Position numbers and translations under genes: made by a program. The notes under the pieces are model-generated. The model saw only the letters and a list, made by a program, of their open reading frames with translations, was not told the DNA's origin and did not search any database. From Sphingobacteriales bacterium (lineage in GTDB: Bacteria; Bacteroidota; Bacteroidia; Sphingobacteriales; Sphingobacteriaceae), in the NCBI GenBank assembly GCA_015654985.1, contig JAATFW010000316.1:1-48115 (forward strand): 48,115 nucleotides of DNA, written 5' to 3'. Positions within the stretch are counted from its first letter, which is position 1, and each line of letters starts with the position of its first letter. Below are positions 32,303 through 41,749 of this stretch, in pieces.

Positions 32303-35300
32303 TTAATCACAATCTGGTGTTGTGAAAATATCAGTTTCTGAATTCCCGTTAAGTCCCATACTTTCTCCTCTTGCAAGCTGCCACCAGAATTTAGCACGTT
32401 GCTTCGGACTGTTACCCTCTTCGTCCATAGTTTCCGCATTAAACAAGCGTCCGTTTGCCATCACATATTTGATATTTTCGGTATTTCTGATATCGTCGAG
32501 AGGATTGGCGTCGAGAACAATCAGGTCGGCCAGCTTTCCAACTTCCAGAGAGCCAAGTTCGTTATCCATACCAAGATACGAGGCTCCGTTTATTGTAGCG
32601 CAGCGAATAGCCTGTAACGGGCTCATTCCGCCCTGAGCGAGCATCCAGAGTTCCCAGTGGGCTCCGAGTCCTTGCAATTGTCCGTGAGAGCCGAGGTTCA
32701 CTTTTGTTCCCCCGTCTGCAATTTGCCTTACAGCCTTGGAAACTTCAATATGGCCATAATCGCCAAATTCAGAAGTGGTCCGTCTTCTCGACCTGCTATC
32801 GATAATTGCCCTGGGGACAAAGTTGAGCAGCCGCTCTTTCTCCCACACGTTGGTCCGGTCGTACCAGAAGTTTTCGCCAAACTGAGATCCATAACTGACA
32901 ATGAGAGTAGGGGTATAGCCTGATTTGCTGGCGTTCCAGAAGGATTTTACGTCCTTGTAAACAGGCAAAACCGGAATATTATGTTCGATGCCTGTATGTC
33001 CGTCGGCTATCATGGTCATGTTGTGAAAAAATGTCGAACCGCCTTCGGGAACAACCTCCATTTGCAGCTCACGTGCTGCCTGTATGATCTGCTGGCGTTG
33101 TTCTCTTCTTGGCTGATTATATGACTTTACCGAGAATGCCCCAACGGCTTTCATCCTCCGCAAATTAGAGCGGGCATCATCAAGGCTATTAATTACGGCT
33201 TTAAAGTCGCCGTCGGCTCCATAAAGGATCGTTCCTGTGGAATAGATCCTCGGGCCGACCATTCTTCCTGACCGTACCATTTCAGCCTGACTAAATACCA
33301 TTTCAGTATTAGATGAAGGGTCATGTGAGGTAGTGACCCCATAAGCCAGGTTGGCAAAGTAGCTCCAGTCCTGTTGGGGAGAAATTCCGTCAGGACTGGT
33401 TGGAAGGTGGGCATGGACGTCTACCATGCCGGGCATAATCGTTTGATTGTCGGCACTGATCACCAGGGCATCATCCGGTACCTGTACTTTTGATGCCGGT
33501 CATACCGCTACGATCCGGTTTTTATCAATTACAATAGTTCCGTTCTCTATCACTTCATCTCCTTTCATCGTAATGATGCGGGTGTTTGTAAATGCGATCT
33601 TCCCGGAGGGTGCATCCGACGCCAGCTTTAGTCCTATTTCCGTCCCCGTGCTATCAGCCGGCGGAATATTCCGGGGGGCTCCTTCTGCGAACGAAAAAGA
33701 GTTCTTAATCTCTCTGCTGAAATATTGCGGGCCTAATGTCCAGTTTAGCTTTTTGCTGTCGCGGCTCCAGTGAATATAAGTTCCTGCATCCCTGGTAACC
33801 CTGGTTAAGGGCAATGCTTTGTTTTCGGCCGATAACTCAAGAGCGTTCGATGTATTTACAAGAGGTGTTATATAGGCGTTAAAAAGCTCGGTAAAGGCAA
33901 GCCATTTTCCATCAGGACTTGGAACGAACTGATTGGCATATTGAGAAACATAGTGGGTCCTGATATTATCACCGTTCAGATCCATGCTTTTAAGCGCTTT
34001 CTTTTCTCCATCGCGCCCCTGGAAGAAGATCCTTGAATCGCTGGCGTTGAACATCGGCCTGATCCCGTTATCTGATATTTTAACCGGGCTTCCGCCATTG
34101 ACAGAGATTACGTAGATGCCCGGATTTTTTCCATAAGTATATCCTAAGCTATTGTTGCCGGTGCCCTTACGGTAAACAATCTTGTCGCTTTTATTTGAAA
34201 ACCGGGGAGAATAATAGAACCCTTTTTCGGTGGTCAGGGAACTTACGCGGCCACTGCGTATATCGAGTTTGTTCAGTGACCCTTTATTTTCATCATTCCA
34301 GTTTACATATATCAGCCATTTTCCATCCGGACTAAATTCCGGTTCAAACTCAAAATCGGTGCCATTAGTAATCCTCTTAGGCTCGCCGTTAGGCAATTCC
34401 TTTGTATAAATATAACCTGCTGCGTTAAATGCTACCATTTTTCCATCAGGAGAAGTAGTAAGCTGGCGGATCATCTTAACATTAAAATTGTCGCTGAATA
34501 CTTTATGGTCAAAATGGAGGGCCTCTGTGATGGTTTGAGAAGAGGTGGCCTCGAACGGAATTTCTGAAACAAGCTGTGAGTTAATATCCAGTTTTCTTAT
34601 TTTTCCCTTCGCATAGAAAATAATAGCTCTATTGTCAGGTGTCCAGGCAAATCCGGGATAAACTCCAAAAACGGCCCATGTTTCCTGTTGGTCACGTGAT
34701 AGATCATCATATACGGGCCACTCTTCCCCGCTTGAAAGGTCCTGTAAATACAATACCGATTTCAGTCTGACCCTTTTTACAAAAGCGAGCATTCTTCCAT
34801 CGGGTGAGGGCTGGGGGCGAAAAGCACCGCCAGTGCCACCGGCGATATTTTCGGTTTCTCCTGTTTCCCTGTTAAGCCGTTTAATGGCATAAATCTCTCC
34901 GTTGGGATCTTTATTGTACTGGAAATAAGGGCCCGGACTTACATCCTCACTGTAATAAATATATTTTCCATCGGGGGAAACGGCTGGTTCTCCCGCGTCC
35001 TGCTGGTCGTTTTTTCTTTTTGTAAGCTGTACACCTTCGCCCCCTGATATATGGTACATCCACATTTCACCAGCTCCCAGCGAACGGGTGCCGGTAAAGT
35101 GTTTTCTTGCAATCAGGTATTGATTATCCGGAGTCCAGACTGCGTTATTCAGCAGCCTGAAACTTTCGTTTGAAACAGCATGTTTGTCTGTTCCATCGAT
35201 GTTCATCACCCAGATATTATCACCGCCATTCTTATCGCTGGTATACGAAATGTATTTTCCATTGGGACTGAAGCGCGGCTGAACCTCGAAAGCCAGGCCT

Positions 35301-35542
35301 CCGGCCAGAAGCGTGGCCCTGCCACCTGTAACTGGCATTTTATAAATATCTCCCAAAAGATCGAAGACAATTTCTTTTCCATCAGGGCTCACGTCAATGT
35401 TCATCCAGGTGCCTTCATCAGTCGTAACAGATACTATTTTTGATGGTCCCAAAGGTTTTTCTACATTCCATCCGGATGATTTCTGTTGCCCAAAGGCACA
35501 GGAAGAGATAAGAACTGATAAGAGCAAATATAATCTGTTCAT
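32303..35542 (-). pseudogene. TolB-like propeller/amidohydrolase gene split by an in-frame TGA
   Basis: One continuous frame of about 1,080 codons encodes an exported protein. It has a signal peptide (MNRLYLLLSVLISSCAFG), a beta-propeller with repeated SPDGK blades (about residues 45-640), and a C-terminal amidohydrolase domain with VDVHAHLP, SHDPSS, NLGSHGQ and KLADLIVLDANPL. It is cut by a TGA at 33502-33500, between NRIVAV and PASKVQVPDDA, where the family would have Gly (GGA to TGA is one base). No frameshift is seen. The first part is therefore an intact propeller lacking its hydrolase. The start is ATG 35542; TATATTTG at 35572-35565 (minus) is the -10 element and rules out a start at 35575. 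Confidence 0.82.
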
Positions 35543-35564
35543 GTTTTTAAACCCAAGTGTCTTG

Positions 35565-35572
35565 CAAATATA
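35565..35572 (-). promoter_or_regulatory. -10 element for the amidohydrolase gene
   Basis: Minus-strand TATATTTG, ending 22 nt before the ATG at 35542. Confidence 0.55.
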
Positions 35573-35665
35573 CACCTTCTGAAATTGCTATAAAAACAAA
35601 GGGATGGAAATGATCAACCAGCATTTTAATGGTATTGCAATTTGTAATTCGTATTAAATGGTATT

Positions 35666-35714
35666 ATAACTCATAATTCATAACTCATAACTCATAACTC
35701 ATAACTCATAATTC
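35666..35714 (+). repeat. Heptad array (ATAACTC / ATAATTC x7)
   Basis: ATAACTC, ATAATTC, ATAACTC (x4), ATAATTC: seven units between the divergent amidohydrolase and recQ genes. The opposite strand reads AGTTATG / AATTATG, the same unit as in the trpB-trpA array. Confidence 0.95.
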
Positions 35715-35770
35715 ATCCCCCCCTCGTACAGCACATTTCCCGGAAATATTACATCTTTGTAATATAGCAA

Positions 35771-37663
35771 ATGGCAATTTATCAGATACTTAAAAAATAC
35801 TGGAACTACGATGCCTTCCGCCCTGTGCAGGAAGACATTATTCAATCGGTATTGCAGGGAAGAGATACACTGGCGCTGCTGCCTACCGGAGGAGGGAAAT
35901 CTATTTGTTTCCAGGTACCTGCAATGGTTAATCCCGGAATCTGTATCGTTGTTTCCCCTCTGATCGCTCTTATGAAAGACCAGGTAGAGGGCCTGAAGGC
36001 AAAGGGCATTGAGGCGGTATCGATCGTCTCCGGAATGGGTAAACGGGAGGTAGATATTCTTCTGGATAATTGTGTTTACGGCCAGATCAAGTTTCTATAC
36101 CTTTCGCCGGAGCGGCTCCGGTCTGATCTGGTAAAGGAGCGGATCAGGTATATGAATGTAAACCTGTTTGCTATAGATGAGGCACATTGTATTTCACAAT
36201 GGGGATACGATTTCAGGCCGCCTTATCTTCTGCTTTCAGAATTAAGGGAGCTTCATCCGCAGGTACCGGTTCTTGCTTTAACAGCCACGGCTACCGAACG
36301 TGTTGCCGAAGATATCCAGCAAAAACTTCTATTCAGGAAATCCAATGTTTTCCGTAAAAGCTTTGAGCGAAAAAATCTTAGTTATGTGGTGGCTACTGAA
36401 GAAAATAAATACAGAAGGCTTTTTTCTATTGCCGCCAATATAGAAGGATGCGGAATTGTCTATGTAAGGAACAGGAGAGAAACACAGGAAGTTGCCCGTT
36501 TGCTTAATTACGAAGGATATAATGCTGATTTTTATCATGCCGGTCTTGATTCTCCAAGCCGCAGCCTGAAGCAGGAATCGTGGAAGACGAATAAAACCAG
36601 GATAATTGTGGCAACAAATGCCTTTGGGATGGGAATAGATAAGCCGGATGTGCGCTTTGTGGTTCATCTCGATCTCCCTGAAAGCCTCGAAGCCTATTAC
36701 CAGGAAGCCGGACGTGCGGGCCGTGACGAAAAACGGGCCTATGCTGTTTTATTGTACAATAAGTCTGACCGGGTGCAGCTTGAGAAAAAGCTCGAACTCA
36801 GCTTCCCCTCCATTGACGAGATTAAGCAGGTATATCATGCTCTTGGTAATTATTACCAGATCGCCCATGGGGCCGGTGAAGGCATGGTATTTGAATTTGA
36901 CCCCGGTGAATTCTGCAACCGTTTTAAGCTCGATGCTATTAAGACACTGAATGCCTTAAAGTTCCTGGAGCATGATGAATATATCAGCCTGACCGAAAGT
37001 GTTTTCCTCCCATCGCGTATAAAGATTACGGTTGCCGCCGAAGATCTTTATCGCTTCCAGGTAGAATTTGCAGGTTACGATTCTTTTATAAAGTTATTGT
37101 TACGGTCGTATGGTGGCCTTTTTGACCAATATTCGCCTATACGGGAAAGCGAACTTGCCCGCAGAAGCGGTACGACTACAAAGAACGTAATACAGACACT
37201 CGAAAAGCTGGAAGAACTGGAGCTCCTGAGCTATCTTAAGCAGACGGATAAACCCCAGTTGCAATTTATAAAACCGAGGGCCGATACTCAAAGCCTTTAC
37301 ATTGATTCTAAATATATAGCTGCACGTAAGCAAATTATGCAAACCCAGGTGAAAGCTGTAATCAACTATGCTGAAGAGAAAAAATGCCGGAGCCGTATGC
37401 TGCTGCAATATTTTAATGAACCGGACGCTGAGAAGTGCGGTGTCTGCGATGTTTGTCTTGAAGAAAAGCGGCTGGCAAACAGCGAAGGGCTTTTCGAGCA
37501 GATTACCTATGAGCTGATCCAGTTACTTACTTCACAACATCTGGGACTGGAAGAAATAATAACTACCGTTCGTTCTGGGAATGAAAAGGAAAGAATAGCA
37601 GCGCTACGAAACCTGCTTGATGCGGGTAAGGTTAAAACAGACGGAGTAAGGTATTATATATAG
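35771..37663 (+). CDS. recQ: ATP-dependent DNA helicase RecQ
   Basis: 3'-5' DNA helicase for recombination and fork repair. Walker A LPTGGGKS (about residue 37-44), DEAH in AIDEAHCISQWG, TATATERV, and QEAGRAGRDE are intact. The RQC zinc site is KKCRSRMLL...EKCGVCDVC (about residues 539-562). After the winged helix the protein ends at residue 630 with a short C-terminal extension; I see no clear HRDC domain. CATCTTTG at 35752-35759, near the -10 consensus, precedes the ATG by 11 nt. Confidence 0.94.
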   Translation: MAIYQILKKYWNYDAFRPVQEDIIQSVLQGRDTLALLPTGGGKSICFQVPAMVNPGICIVVSPLIALMKDQVEGLKAKGIEAVSIVSGMGKREVDILLDNCVYGQIKFLYLSPERLRSDLVKERIRYMNVNLFAIDEAHCISQWGYDFRPPYLLLSELRELHPQVPVLALTATATERVAEDIQQKLLFRKSNVFRKSFERKNLSYVVATEENKYRRLFSIAANIEGCGIVYVRNRRETQEVARLLNYEGYNADFYHAGLDSPSRSLKQESWKTNKTRIIVATNAFGMGIDKPDVRFVVHLDLPESLEAYYQEAGRAGRDEKRAYAVLLYNKSDRVQLEKKLELSFPSIDEIKQVYHALGNYYQIAHGAGEGMVFEFDPGEFCNRFKLDAIKTLNALKFLEHDEYISLTESVFLPSRIKITVAAEDLYRFQVEFAGYDSFIKLLLRSYGGLFDQYSPIRESELARRSGTTTKNVIQTLEKLEELELLSYLKQTDKPQLQFIKPRADTQSLYIDSKYIAARKQIMQTQVKAVINYAEEKKCRSRMLLQYFNEPDAEKCGVCDVCLEEKRLANSEGLFEQITYELIQLLTSQHLGLEEIITTVRSGNEKERIAALRNLLDAGKVKTDGVRYYI

Positions 37664-37712
37664 TACCTGGAATAATTTCAGCCCCCGGATTAGATTTCCA
37701 GAGGCTGGACAT

Positions 37713-38486
37713 TTATCCTTCTTTTAATGATCTTATGAATTCCGGGATTTTTTCCATATAGTTTTCACAGCCCAGCAGCTTCACAAAAGCACTTCCAACA
37801 ATCGCTCCATTTGCATATTCACTGGCTTTACTGAAAGTTTTGTTATTCGAAATACCAAACCCGATCATAGCAGGGTTTTTAAGTTTCATGTTTTTGATCC
37901 TTCTGAAGTAATCTTCGGTTTGAGTGGAAACAGCAAGGTTTTTACCTGTAGTTGATGACGACGAAAGAAGATAAATAAAGCCGTTGCTTAACTCATCAAT
38001 TTTGCGGATCCTCTCATCCGAAGTCTGAGGGGTGATCAGGAAAATGTTGCTGAGGTTGTTGCTTTCAAAGCATGAACGGTACATCTCTTCGTATTCATAC
38101 ACAGGAAGATCAGGTACAATTACGCCATCCACTCCTACTTCGGCACAGGATGCACAAAATCGTTCCACTCCATACTGAAGTACGGGGTTAACATAGCCCA
38201 TCAGCAATATGGGAATGGAAACCCGTTTGCGCAGGTCTTTTAACTGCTCAAAAAGTACTTTTACCGTCATTCCGTTTTCAATAGCCTTTTGGGAACTGTT
38301 TTGAATCACGGGCCCGTCTGCCAGTGGATCTGAATAGGGGATACCTATCTCAAGAAAGTCGGCTCCTGCTTTTTCGAGAGCCTCTGCTACATTGAGAGTA
38401 CTGTTTAATTCCGGATATCCGGCGGTAAAATATATTGAAAGGATAGATCCTTTTTTCTGTTCAAAGGTTTGTTTAATTCTGTTCAC
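37713..38486 (-). CDS. trpA: Tryptophan synthase alpha subunit
   Basis: Cleaves indole-3-glycerol phosphate and channels indole to TrpB. FLEIGIPYSDPLADGPVIQ carries the catalytic Glu46 and Asp57 (Glu49/Asp60 in Salmonella), and the phosphate-binding loop GFGISNN is present. It is the last gene of the trp operon. The start codon appears to be GTG (38486), preceded within 8 bp by a heptad array that fills the trpB-trpA junction, which could affect its translation relative to trpB. Confidence 0.95.
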   Translation of the reverse strand: MNRIKQTFEQKKGSILSIYFTAGYPELNSTLNVAEALEKAGADFLEIGIPYSDPLADGPVIQNSSQKAIENGMTVKVLFEQLKDLRKRVSIPILLMGYVNPVLQYGVERFCASCAEVGVDGVIVPDLPVYEYEEMYRSCFESNNLSNIFLITPQTSDERIRKIDELSNGFIYLLSSSSTTGKNLAVSTQTEDYFRRIKNMKLKNPAMIGFGISNNKTFSKASEYANGAIVGSAFVKLLGCENYMEKIPEFIRSLKEG

Positions 38487-38493
38487 GTTGTAG

Positions 38494-38535
38494 AGTTATG
38501 AATTATGGGTTATGAGTTATGGATTGTATGTTATA
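38494..38535 (-). repeat. Heptad array filling the trpB-trpA junction
   Basis: On the plus strand AGTTATG, AATTATG, GGTTATG, AGTTATG, GATTGTA, TGTTATA in 7-nt register. It covers nearly all of the 44-bp intercistronic region and includes the trpB stop codon (38533-38531). Confidence 0.9.
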
Positions 38536-39712
38536 GATTAAAGTATTTCATATAGGTATCCAGGTCTTTGTCCCCGCGGCCTGAAAGGCAAATAACCACT
38601 GTTTCATCGCCCTTAAACTTCATTTTGTCAAGATAGGCAAGGGCATGAGAACTTTCTATGGCAGGGATTATTCCTTCAAGCTTAGCCAGTTGCAGGCCGG
38701 CATTCATCGCTTCGTCATCGGTAATGCTTACATATTGAGCTCTTTTTGTAGCATACAGATGCGCATGCTGGGGCCCTATGCCCGGATAATCAAGGCCTGC
38801 AGAGATAGAGTAAGGTTCTACTACCTGCCCGTCTTCTGTCTGCATTACAATAGACCTGCTCCCGTGCAGTACCCCTTCTTTTCCTAACAGGGTTGTAGCT
38901 GCAGATTCTCCGGAGTCAACGCCTTTTCCGGCTGCTTCCACAGCAATCAGCTTAACACGCTCGTTGTCCAGAAAATGATAGAACATGCCCATCGCATTGC
39001 TTCCTCCTCCAACACAGGCCATCACGTAATCGGGACTCGAATTGCCGGTTTTTTCAAGAAGCTGCCATTTGGTTTCTTCAGAGATGATCGACTGAAAGCG
39101 TGCTACCATATCAGGATAGGGATGCGGCCCAACTACCGATCCGATAATATAGTGGGTATCAACAGGATTGTTTATCCAGTCGCGTAATGCTTCATTCGTT
39201 GCATCTTTTAAAGTTCTGCTTCCCGAAAGCGCAGGAATGACAGTAGCTCCCATCATTTTCATGCGTGCTACGTTAGGCGCCTGCCGCTCAATATCCACTT
39301 CACCCATGTATACCACACATTCCAGGCCTTTTAATGCACATACTGTAGCTGTTGCAACCCCATGCTGGCCCGCGCCCGTTTCGGCTATGATGCGTTTTTT
39401 ACCAAGGCGCTCTGCCAGCAGGATTTGTCCGACCGTGTTATTGATCTTATGGGCGCCGGTATGATTAAGGTCTTCCCGCTTCAGGTAAATATTAGCGCCA
39501 TATTTCTCAGAAAGGCGCTCTGCAAGGTAAAGAGGCGAGGGGCGTCCTACATAATCTTTCAGTAATCCGAGATATTCTTCTTTAAAAACCGGATCTGCGA
39601 TCATTTCCAGATAAGTCTCTCTTAATTCTTTAATATTGGGATAAAGCATTTCGGGGATATATGCTCCTCCAAAGGTTCCGTAATATCCATTTTCGTTTAC
39701 TTGATAGTTCAT
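38531..39712 (-). CDS. trpB: Tryptophan synthase beta subunit
   Basis: PLP enzyme making Trp from indole and Ser. [13 protein letters not shown] opens the protein, the PLP Lys is Lys89 in [11 protein letters not shown], and GGGSNAMG binds the cofactor phosphate. At 393 residues it is a TrpB1-type subunit. Its start overlaps the trpF stop by four bases (ATGA). Its stop codon lies inside a heptad array. Confidence 0.97.
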   Translation of the reverse strand: MNYQVNENGYYGTFGGAYIPEMLYPNIKELRETYLEMIADPVFKEEYLGLLKDYVGRPSPLYLAERLSEKYGANIYLKREDLNHTGAHKINNTVGQILLAERLGKKRIIAETGAGQHGVATATVCALKGLECVVYMGEVDIERQAPNVARMKMMGATVIPALSGSRTLKDATNEALRDWINNPVDTHYIIGSVVGPHPYPDMVARFQSIISEETKWQLLEKTGNSSPDYVMACVGGGSNAMGMFYHFLDNERVKLIAVEAAGKGVDSGESAATTLLGKEGVLHGSRSIVMQTEDGQVVEPYSISAGLDYPGIGPQHAHLYATKRAQYVSITDDEAMNAGLQLAKLEGIIPAIESSHALAYLDKMKFKGDETVVICLSGRGDKDLDTYMKYFNL

Positions 39713-40398
39713 AAACCCTCCAATCCGCTGTTGCGGAATCTATTTATTTGGTTAAAAATAATTTTTAATTTATTCAGATCTTTCAGTCCCGGTTCTGTTT
39801 CAAAGCGGCTGTTCAGATCAAGTGCGTACAATCTTGAATCTTCTATATTTTCAATATCTCCAATGTTTTCAATTCCTAATCCCCCGCTCAGAAAATAGCT
39901 TTTGACCGTATTATTTTCATTTAGCAGCGACCAGTTAAATACTTGCCCCGAACCACCATGTTGCGTGGTTTTGGTGTCAAATAAGAAATAGTCGGCAAAT
40001 CCTTCGTAAGTATTGAGTATCGTGAAATCAAAACTTTCATCCAATCCAAATGCTTTGATCACTTCAACTCCCATTGCCCTTATAATCCCGCATGTTTCAG
40101 GGGATTCGGAGCCATGAAGCTGAACCGCGTTGAGGCTAAACTGTTCTGCCTTCCCCTGTATTTCGGCGGGAGAAGCATTTACGAATACACCGGTCTTTTT
40201 AATAGAGGGAGGAAGGTCGTCTAATATTCTTTTGTCAAGCGTTTCAGCAAATCGTTTTGATCCGGGATAAAAGATGAAGCCCATATAATCGGGCAGCAAT
40301 GCTGCCACCTGCCTGATATTTTCAGTATTCCGCATACCACAGACCTTGATCTTTAGTCTTTCGGTGTGCGGAACGGATAAATTGGATTCAATGCTCAT
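39709..40398 (-). CDS. trpF: Phosphoribosylanthranilate isomerase
   Basis: Third enzyme of the Trp branch. KVCGMR (active-site Cys20), [17 protein letters not shown]-like [25 protein letters not shown] and FFLSGGLG-like YFLSGGLG are in family order. 229 residues is slightly longer than usual owing to an N-terminal 15-residue extension. The start overlaps the trpD stop by one base (TGATG). A monofunctional TrpF with no TrpC beside it is notable. Confidence 0.93.
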   Translation of the reverse strand: MSIESNLSVPHTERLKIKVCGMRNTENIRQVAALLPDYMGFIFYPGSKRFAETLDKRILDDLPPSIKKTGVFVNASPAEIQGKAEQFSLNAVQLHGSESPETCGIIRAMGVEVIKAFGLDESFDFTILNTYEGFADYFLFDTKTTQHGGSGQVFNWSLLNENNTVKSYFLSGGLGIENIGDIENIEDSRLYALDLNSRFETEPGLKDLNKLKIIFNQINRFRNSGLEGL

Positions 40399-41390
40399 CA
40401 GTCGACAGATAAAAGGGTTTTAAAACTTTTAAGAGCCCGTTTACTTAAAAGAGATTCTTCGGCCTCATAGTAACAGTCGGCGAAAGTTTTATCCTGCCGG
40501 ATCGTTTTAATAGCTATTGCTGCGTTGCTTAGCACTACATCGTTTTGAGCGGTGGTCCCTTTTCCGTCGAGTACATTAGTAAAGATAGTAGCTGATTCTT
40601 CCACAGAGCTTCCCCCGCTGATCTGTTCAGGGCAGATTTTTTCAAAACCCAGTTGACCTGGAGTATAAATAAATTCGCCTTCGTTGGAGAATGTTTTAAA
40701 ATTACCGGTAAGAGAAATTTCATCATAACCGTCGAGGGTGTGGAGTATGGTATACTGCTTATCGGACTTCTGATAGAGGTAGGCATAAATACGTGCAAGC
40801 TCCAGACTGAAAACACCCACTACCTGGTACCTGGGTTTTGCTGGGTTTACCATTGGGCCGAGCATATTAAAAAAGGTCTTTACTCCCAGTTCCTTCCGGA
40901 TAGGGCCAACATTTTTCATTGCAGAATGAAAAAGCGGGGCATGCAGAAAGCAGATCCCTGCTTCTTCAACACTTCTCTTGAGGTGAGAAGAGTCGTTCCT
41001 GAATTTATAACCCAGGAATTCCATCACGTTGGAAGATCCGCATCCCGAAGATACCCCGTAATTACCATGTTTGGCTACTCCGTAACCTGCACCGGCCACA
41101 ACGAAGGATGCAAGGGTAGAAATATTAAAAGTGTCTTTCCCATCGCCTCCTGTACCACAGAGATCAATTAACTGGTATTGTTCCAGTCCCGGATTAAGGC
41201 AAAGTTCAAGCATGGCATCCCTGAATCCCTCCAACTCGTCGACAGTGATACTGCGCATACAATAAGCAGTCATAAAGGCGGCCATCTGCGACGTATTATA
41301 TTTACCGCCGGTAATATTTGTCAGAATTGCCTTGGCCTCCTGTGAGTTGAAACTTTTGTGTTCAAATAAGTGATTTAATATTTGTTTCAT
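40398..41390 (-). CDS. trpD: Anthranilate phosphoribosyltransferase
   Basis: Transfers phosphoribose to anthranilate. The PRPP-binding GTGGDGKDTFNIS (79-91), KHGNYGVSSGCGSSNV, and FFNMLGPMVNP are canonical; 330 residues is normal. It is the first structural gene after the attenuator, whose terminator ends 30 nt before its ATG. trpE and trpG, which usually precede it, are not here. Confidence 0.96.
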   Translation of the reverse strand: MKQILNHLFEHKSFNSQEAKAILTNITGGKYNTSQMAAFMTAYCMRSITVDELEGFRDAMLELCLNPGLEQYQLIDLCGTGGDGKDTFNISTLASFVVAGAGYGVAKHGNYGVSSGCGSSNVMEFLGYKFRNDSSHLKRSVEEAGICFLHAPLFHSAMKNVGPIRKELGVKTFFNMLGPMVNPAKPRYQVVGVFSLELARIYAYLYQKSDKQYTILHTLDGYDEISLTGNFKTFSNEGEFIYTPGQLGFEKICPEQISGGSSVEESATIFTNVLDGKGTTAQNDVVLSNAAIAIKTIRQDKTFADCYYEAEESLLSKRALKSFKTLLSVD

Positions 41391-41420
41391 TTTAATTTAT
41401 TTTCTTTGCCCGGCAAGGCA

Positions 41421-41447
41421 AAAAAAAAGGTTGCCTTGTAGGCAACC
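41421..41447 (-). terminator. Attenuator terminator of the trp operon
   Basis: On the minus strand GGTTGCC (41447-41441), loop TACAA and GGCAACC (41435-41429) form a perfect 7-bp GC-rich stem followed at once by eight T residues (41428-41421). This is a textbook intrinsic terminator placed between promoter and first gene. No other gene ends here, so it must act as an attenuator. Confidence 0.88.
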
Positions 41448-41488
41448 CTGTTTCTTTCTATAAGAATATATACATATACAGTTTTGCC
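41441..41488 (-). promoter_or_regulatory. Candidate antiterminator stem of the trp leader
   Basis: GGCAAAACTG (41488-41479) can pair with CAGGGTTGCC (41450-41441): five pairs, a two-base mismatch and three pairs. The second strand contains the left arm of the terminator, so the two folds exclude each other. The first strand starts two bases after the leader stop codon, where a ribosome that finishes the leader would cover it. Confidence 0.6.
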
Positions 41489-41489
41489 A

Positions 41490-41540
41490 CTACGATTTGT
41501 AGAAGTGCCACCACCAGATATGTACGCTGTTTAGTTTCAT
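41490..41540 (-). CDS. trpL: trp operon leader peptide (WWW)
   Basis: A 16-codon ORF, MKLNSVHIWWWHFYKS, with three consecutive Trp codons (41516-41508). Three adjacent TGG codons in so short an ORF, between a good promoter and a terminator upstream of trpD, are strong evidence for a Trp-sensing leader peptide. By the usual logic, scarce Trp-tRNA stalls the ribosome on these codons, leaving the antiterminator arm free and allowing trpDFBA transcription. With ample Trp the ribosome reaches the stop codon, masks that arm, and the terminator forms. No Shine-Dalgarno sequence is seen, as is normal in this phylum. Confidence 0.88.
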   Translation of the reverse strand: MKLNSVHIWWWHFYKS

Positions 41541-41550
41541 TGCTGTGAGG

Positions 41551-41581
41551 CAAATATGATGATATCTTTTGTTTCTGCAAA
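41551..41581 (-). promoter_or_regulatory. Promoter of the trp operon
   Basis: Minus-strand TTTG (41581-41578) and CATATTTG (41558-41551) are separated by 19 nt, matching TTTG-N19-21-TAnnTTTG with one mismatch. The leader ATG is 10 nt further on. Confidence 0.7.
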
Positions 41582-41604
41582 ATTTATTTACAGTTCTGGT
41601 AGGA

Positions 41605-41639
41605 AGTATCAAGTATCAAGTATCAAGAAACAAGACAAA
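41605..41639 (+). repeat. Heptad array (AGTATCA x3)
   Basis: AGTATCA (x3), AGAAACA, AGACAAA in 7-nt register just upstream of the trp promoter, between the divergent trp and YitT genes. Same unit as at 7149-7190, some 34 kb away. Confidence 0.88.
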
Positions 41640-41749
41640 GAAAGTGTTGTCAATTTTTGCTATATTGGGAGACCGATAGTAATAGCCAAAGTATTTCATG
41701 GTTTTGCCTTGCTGCCTGATACTTGCTGCTGAAATATATCAGAACAAAT

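Noticed and set aside
32251-32439. 62-codon frame at the 3' end of the amidohydrolase gene
   Set aside because: Overlaps the amidohydrolase domain in another frame and has no supporting signal.
33500-33502. TGA in the amidohydrolase gene as selenocysteine or a reassigned codon
   Set aside because: The expected residue is Gly, no SECIS-like stem was apparent just downstream, and TGA is used as a normal stop elsewhere (e.g. trpD, the helicase).
13887-41639. Heptad arrays considered as CRISPR repeats
   Set aside because: Units are only 7 nt, have no spacers between them and no cas genes are present.
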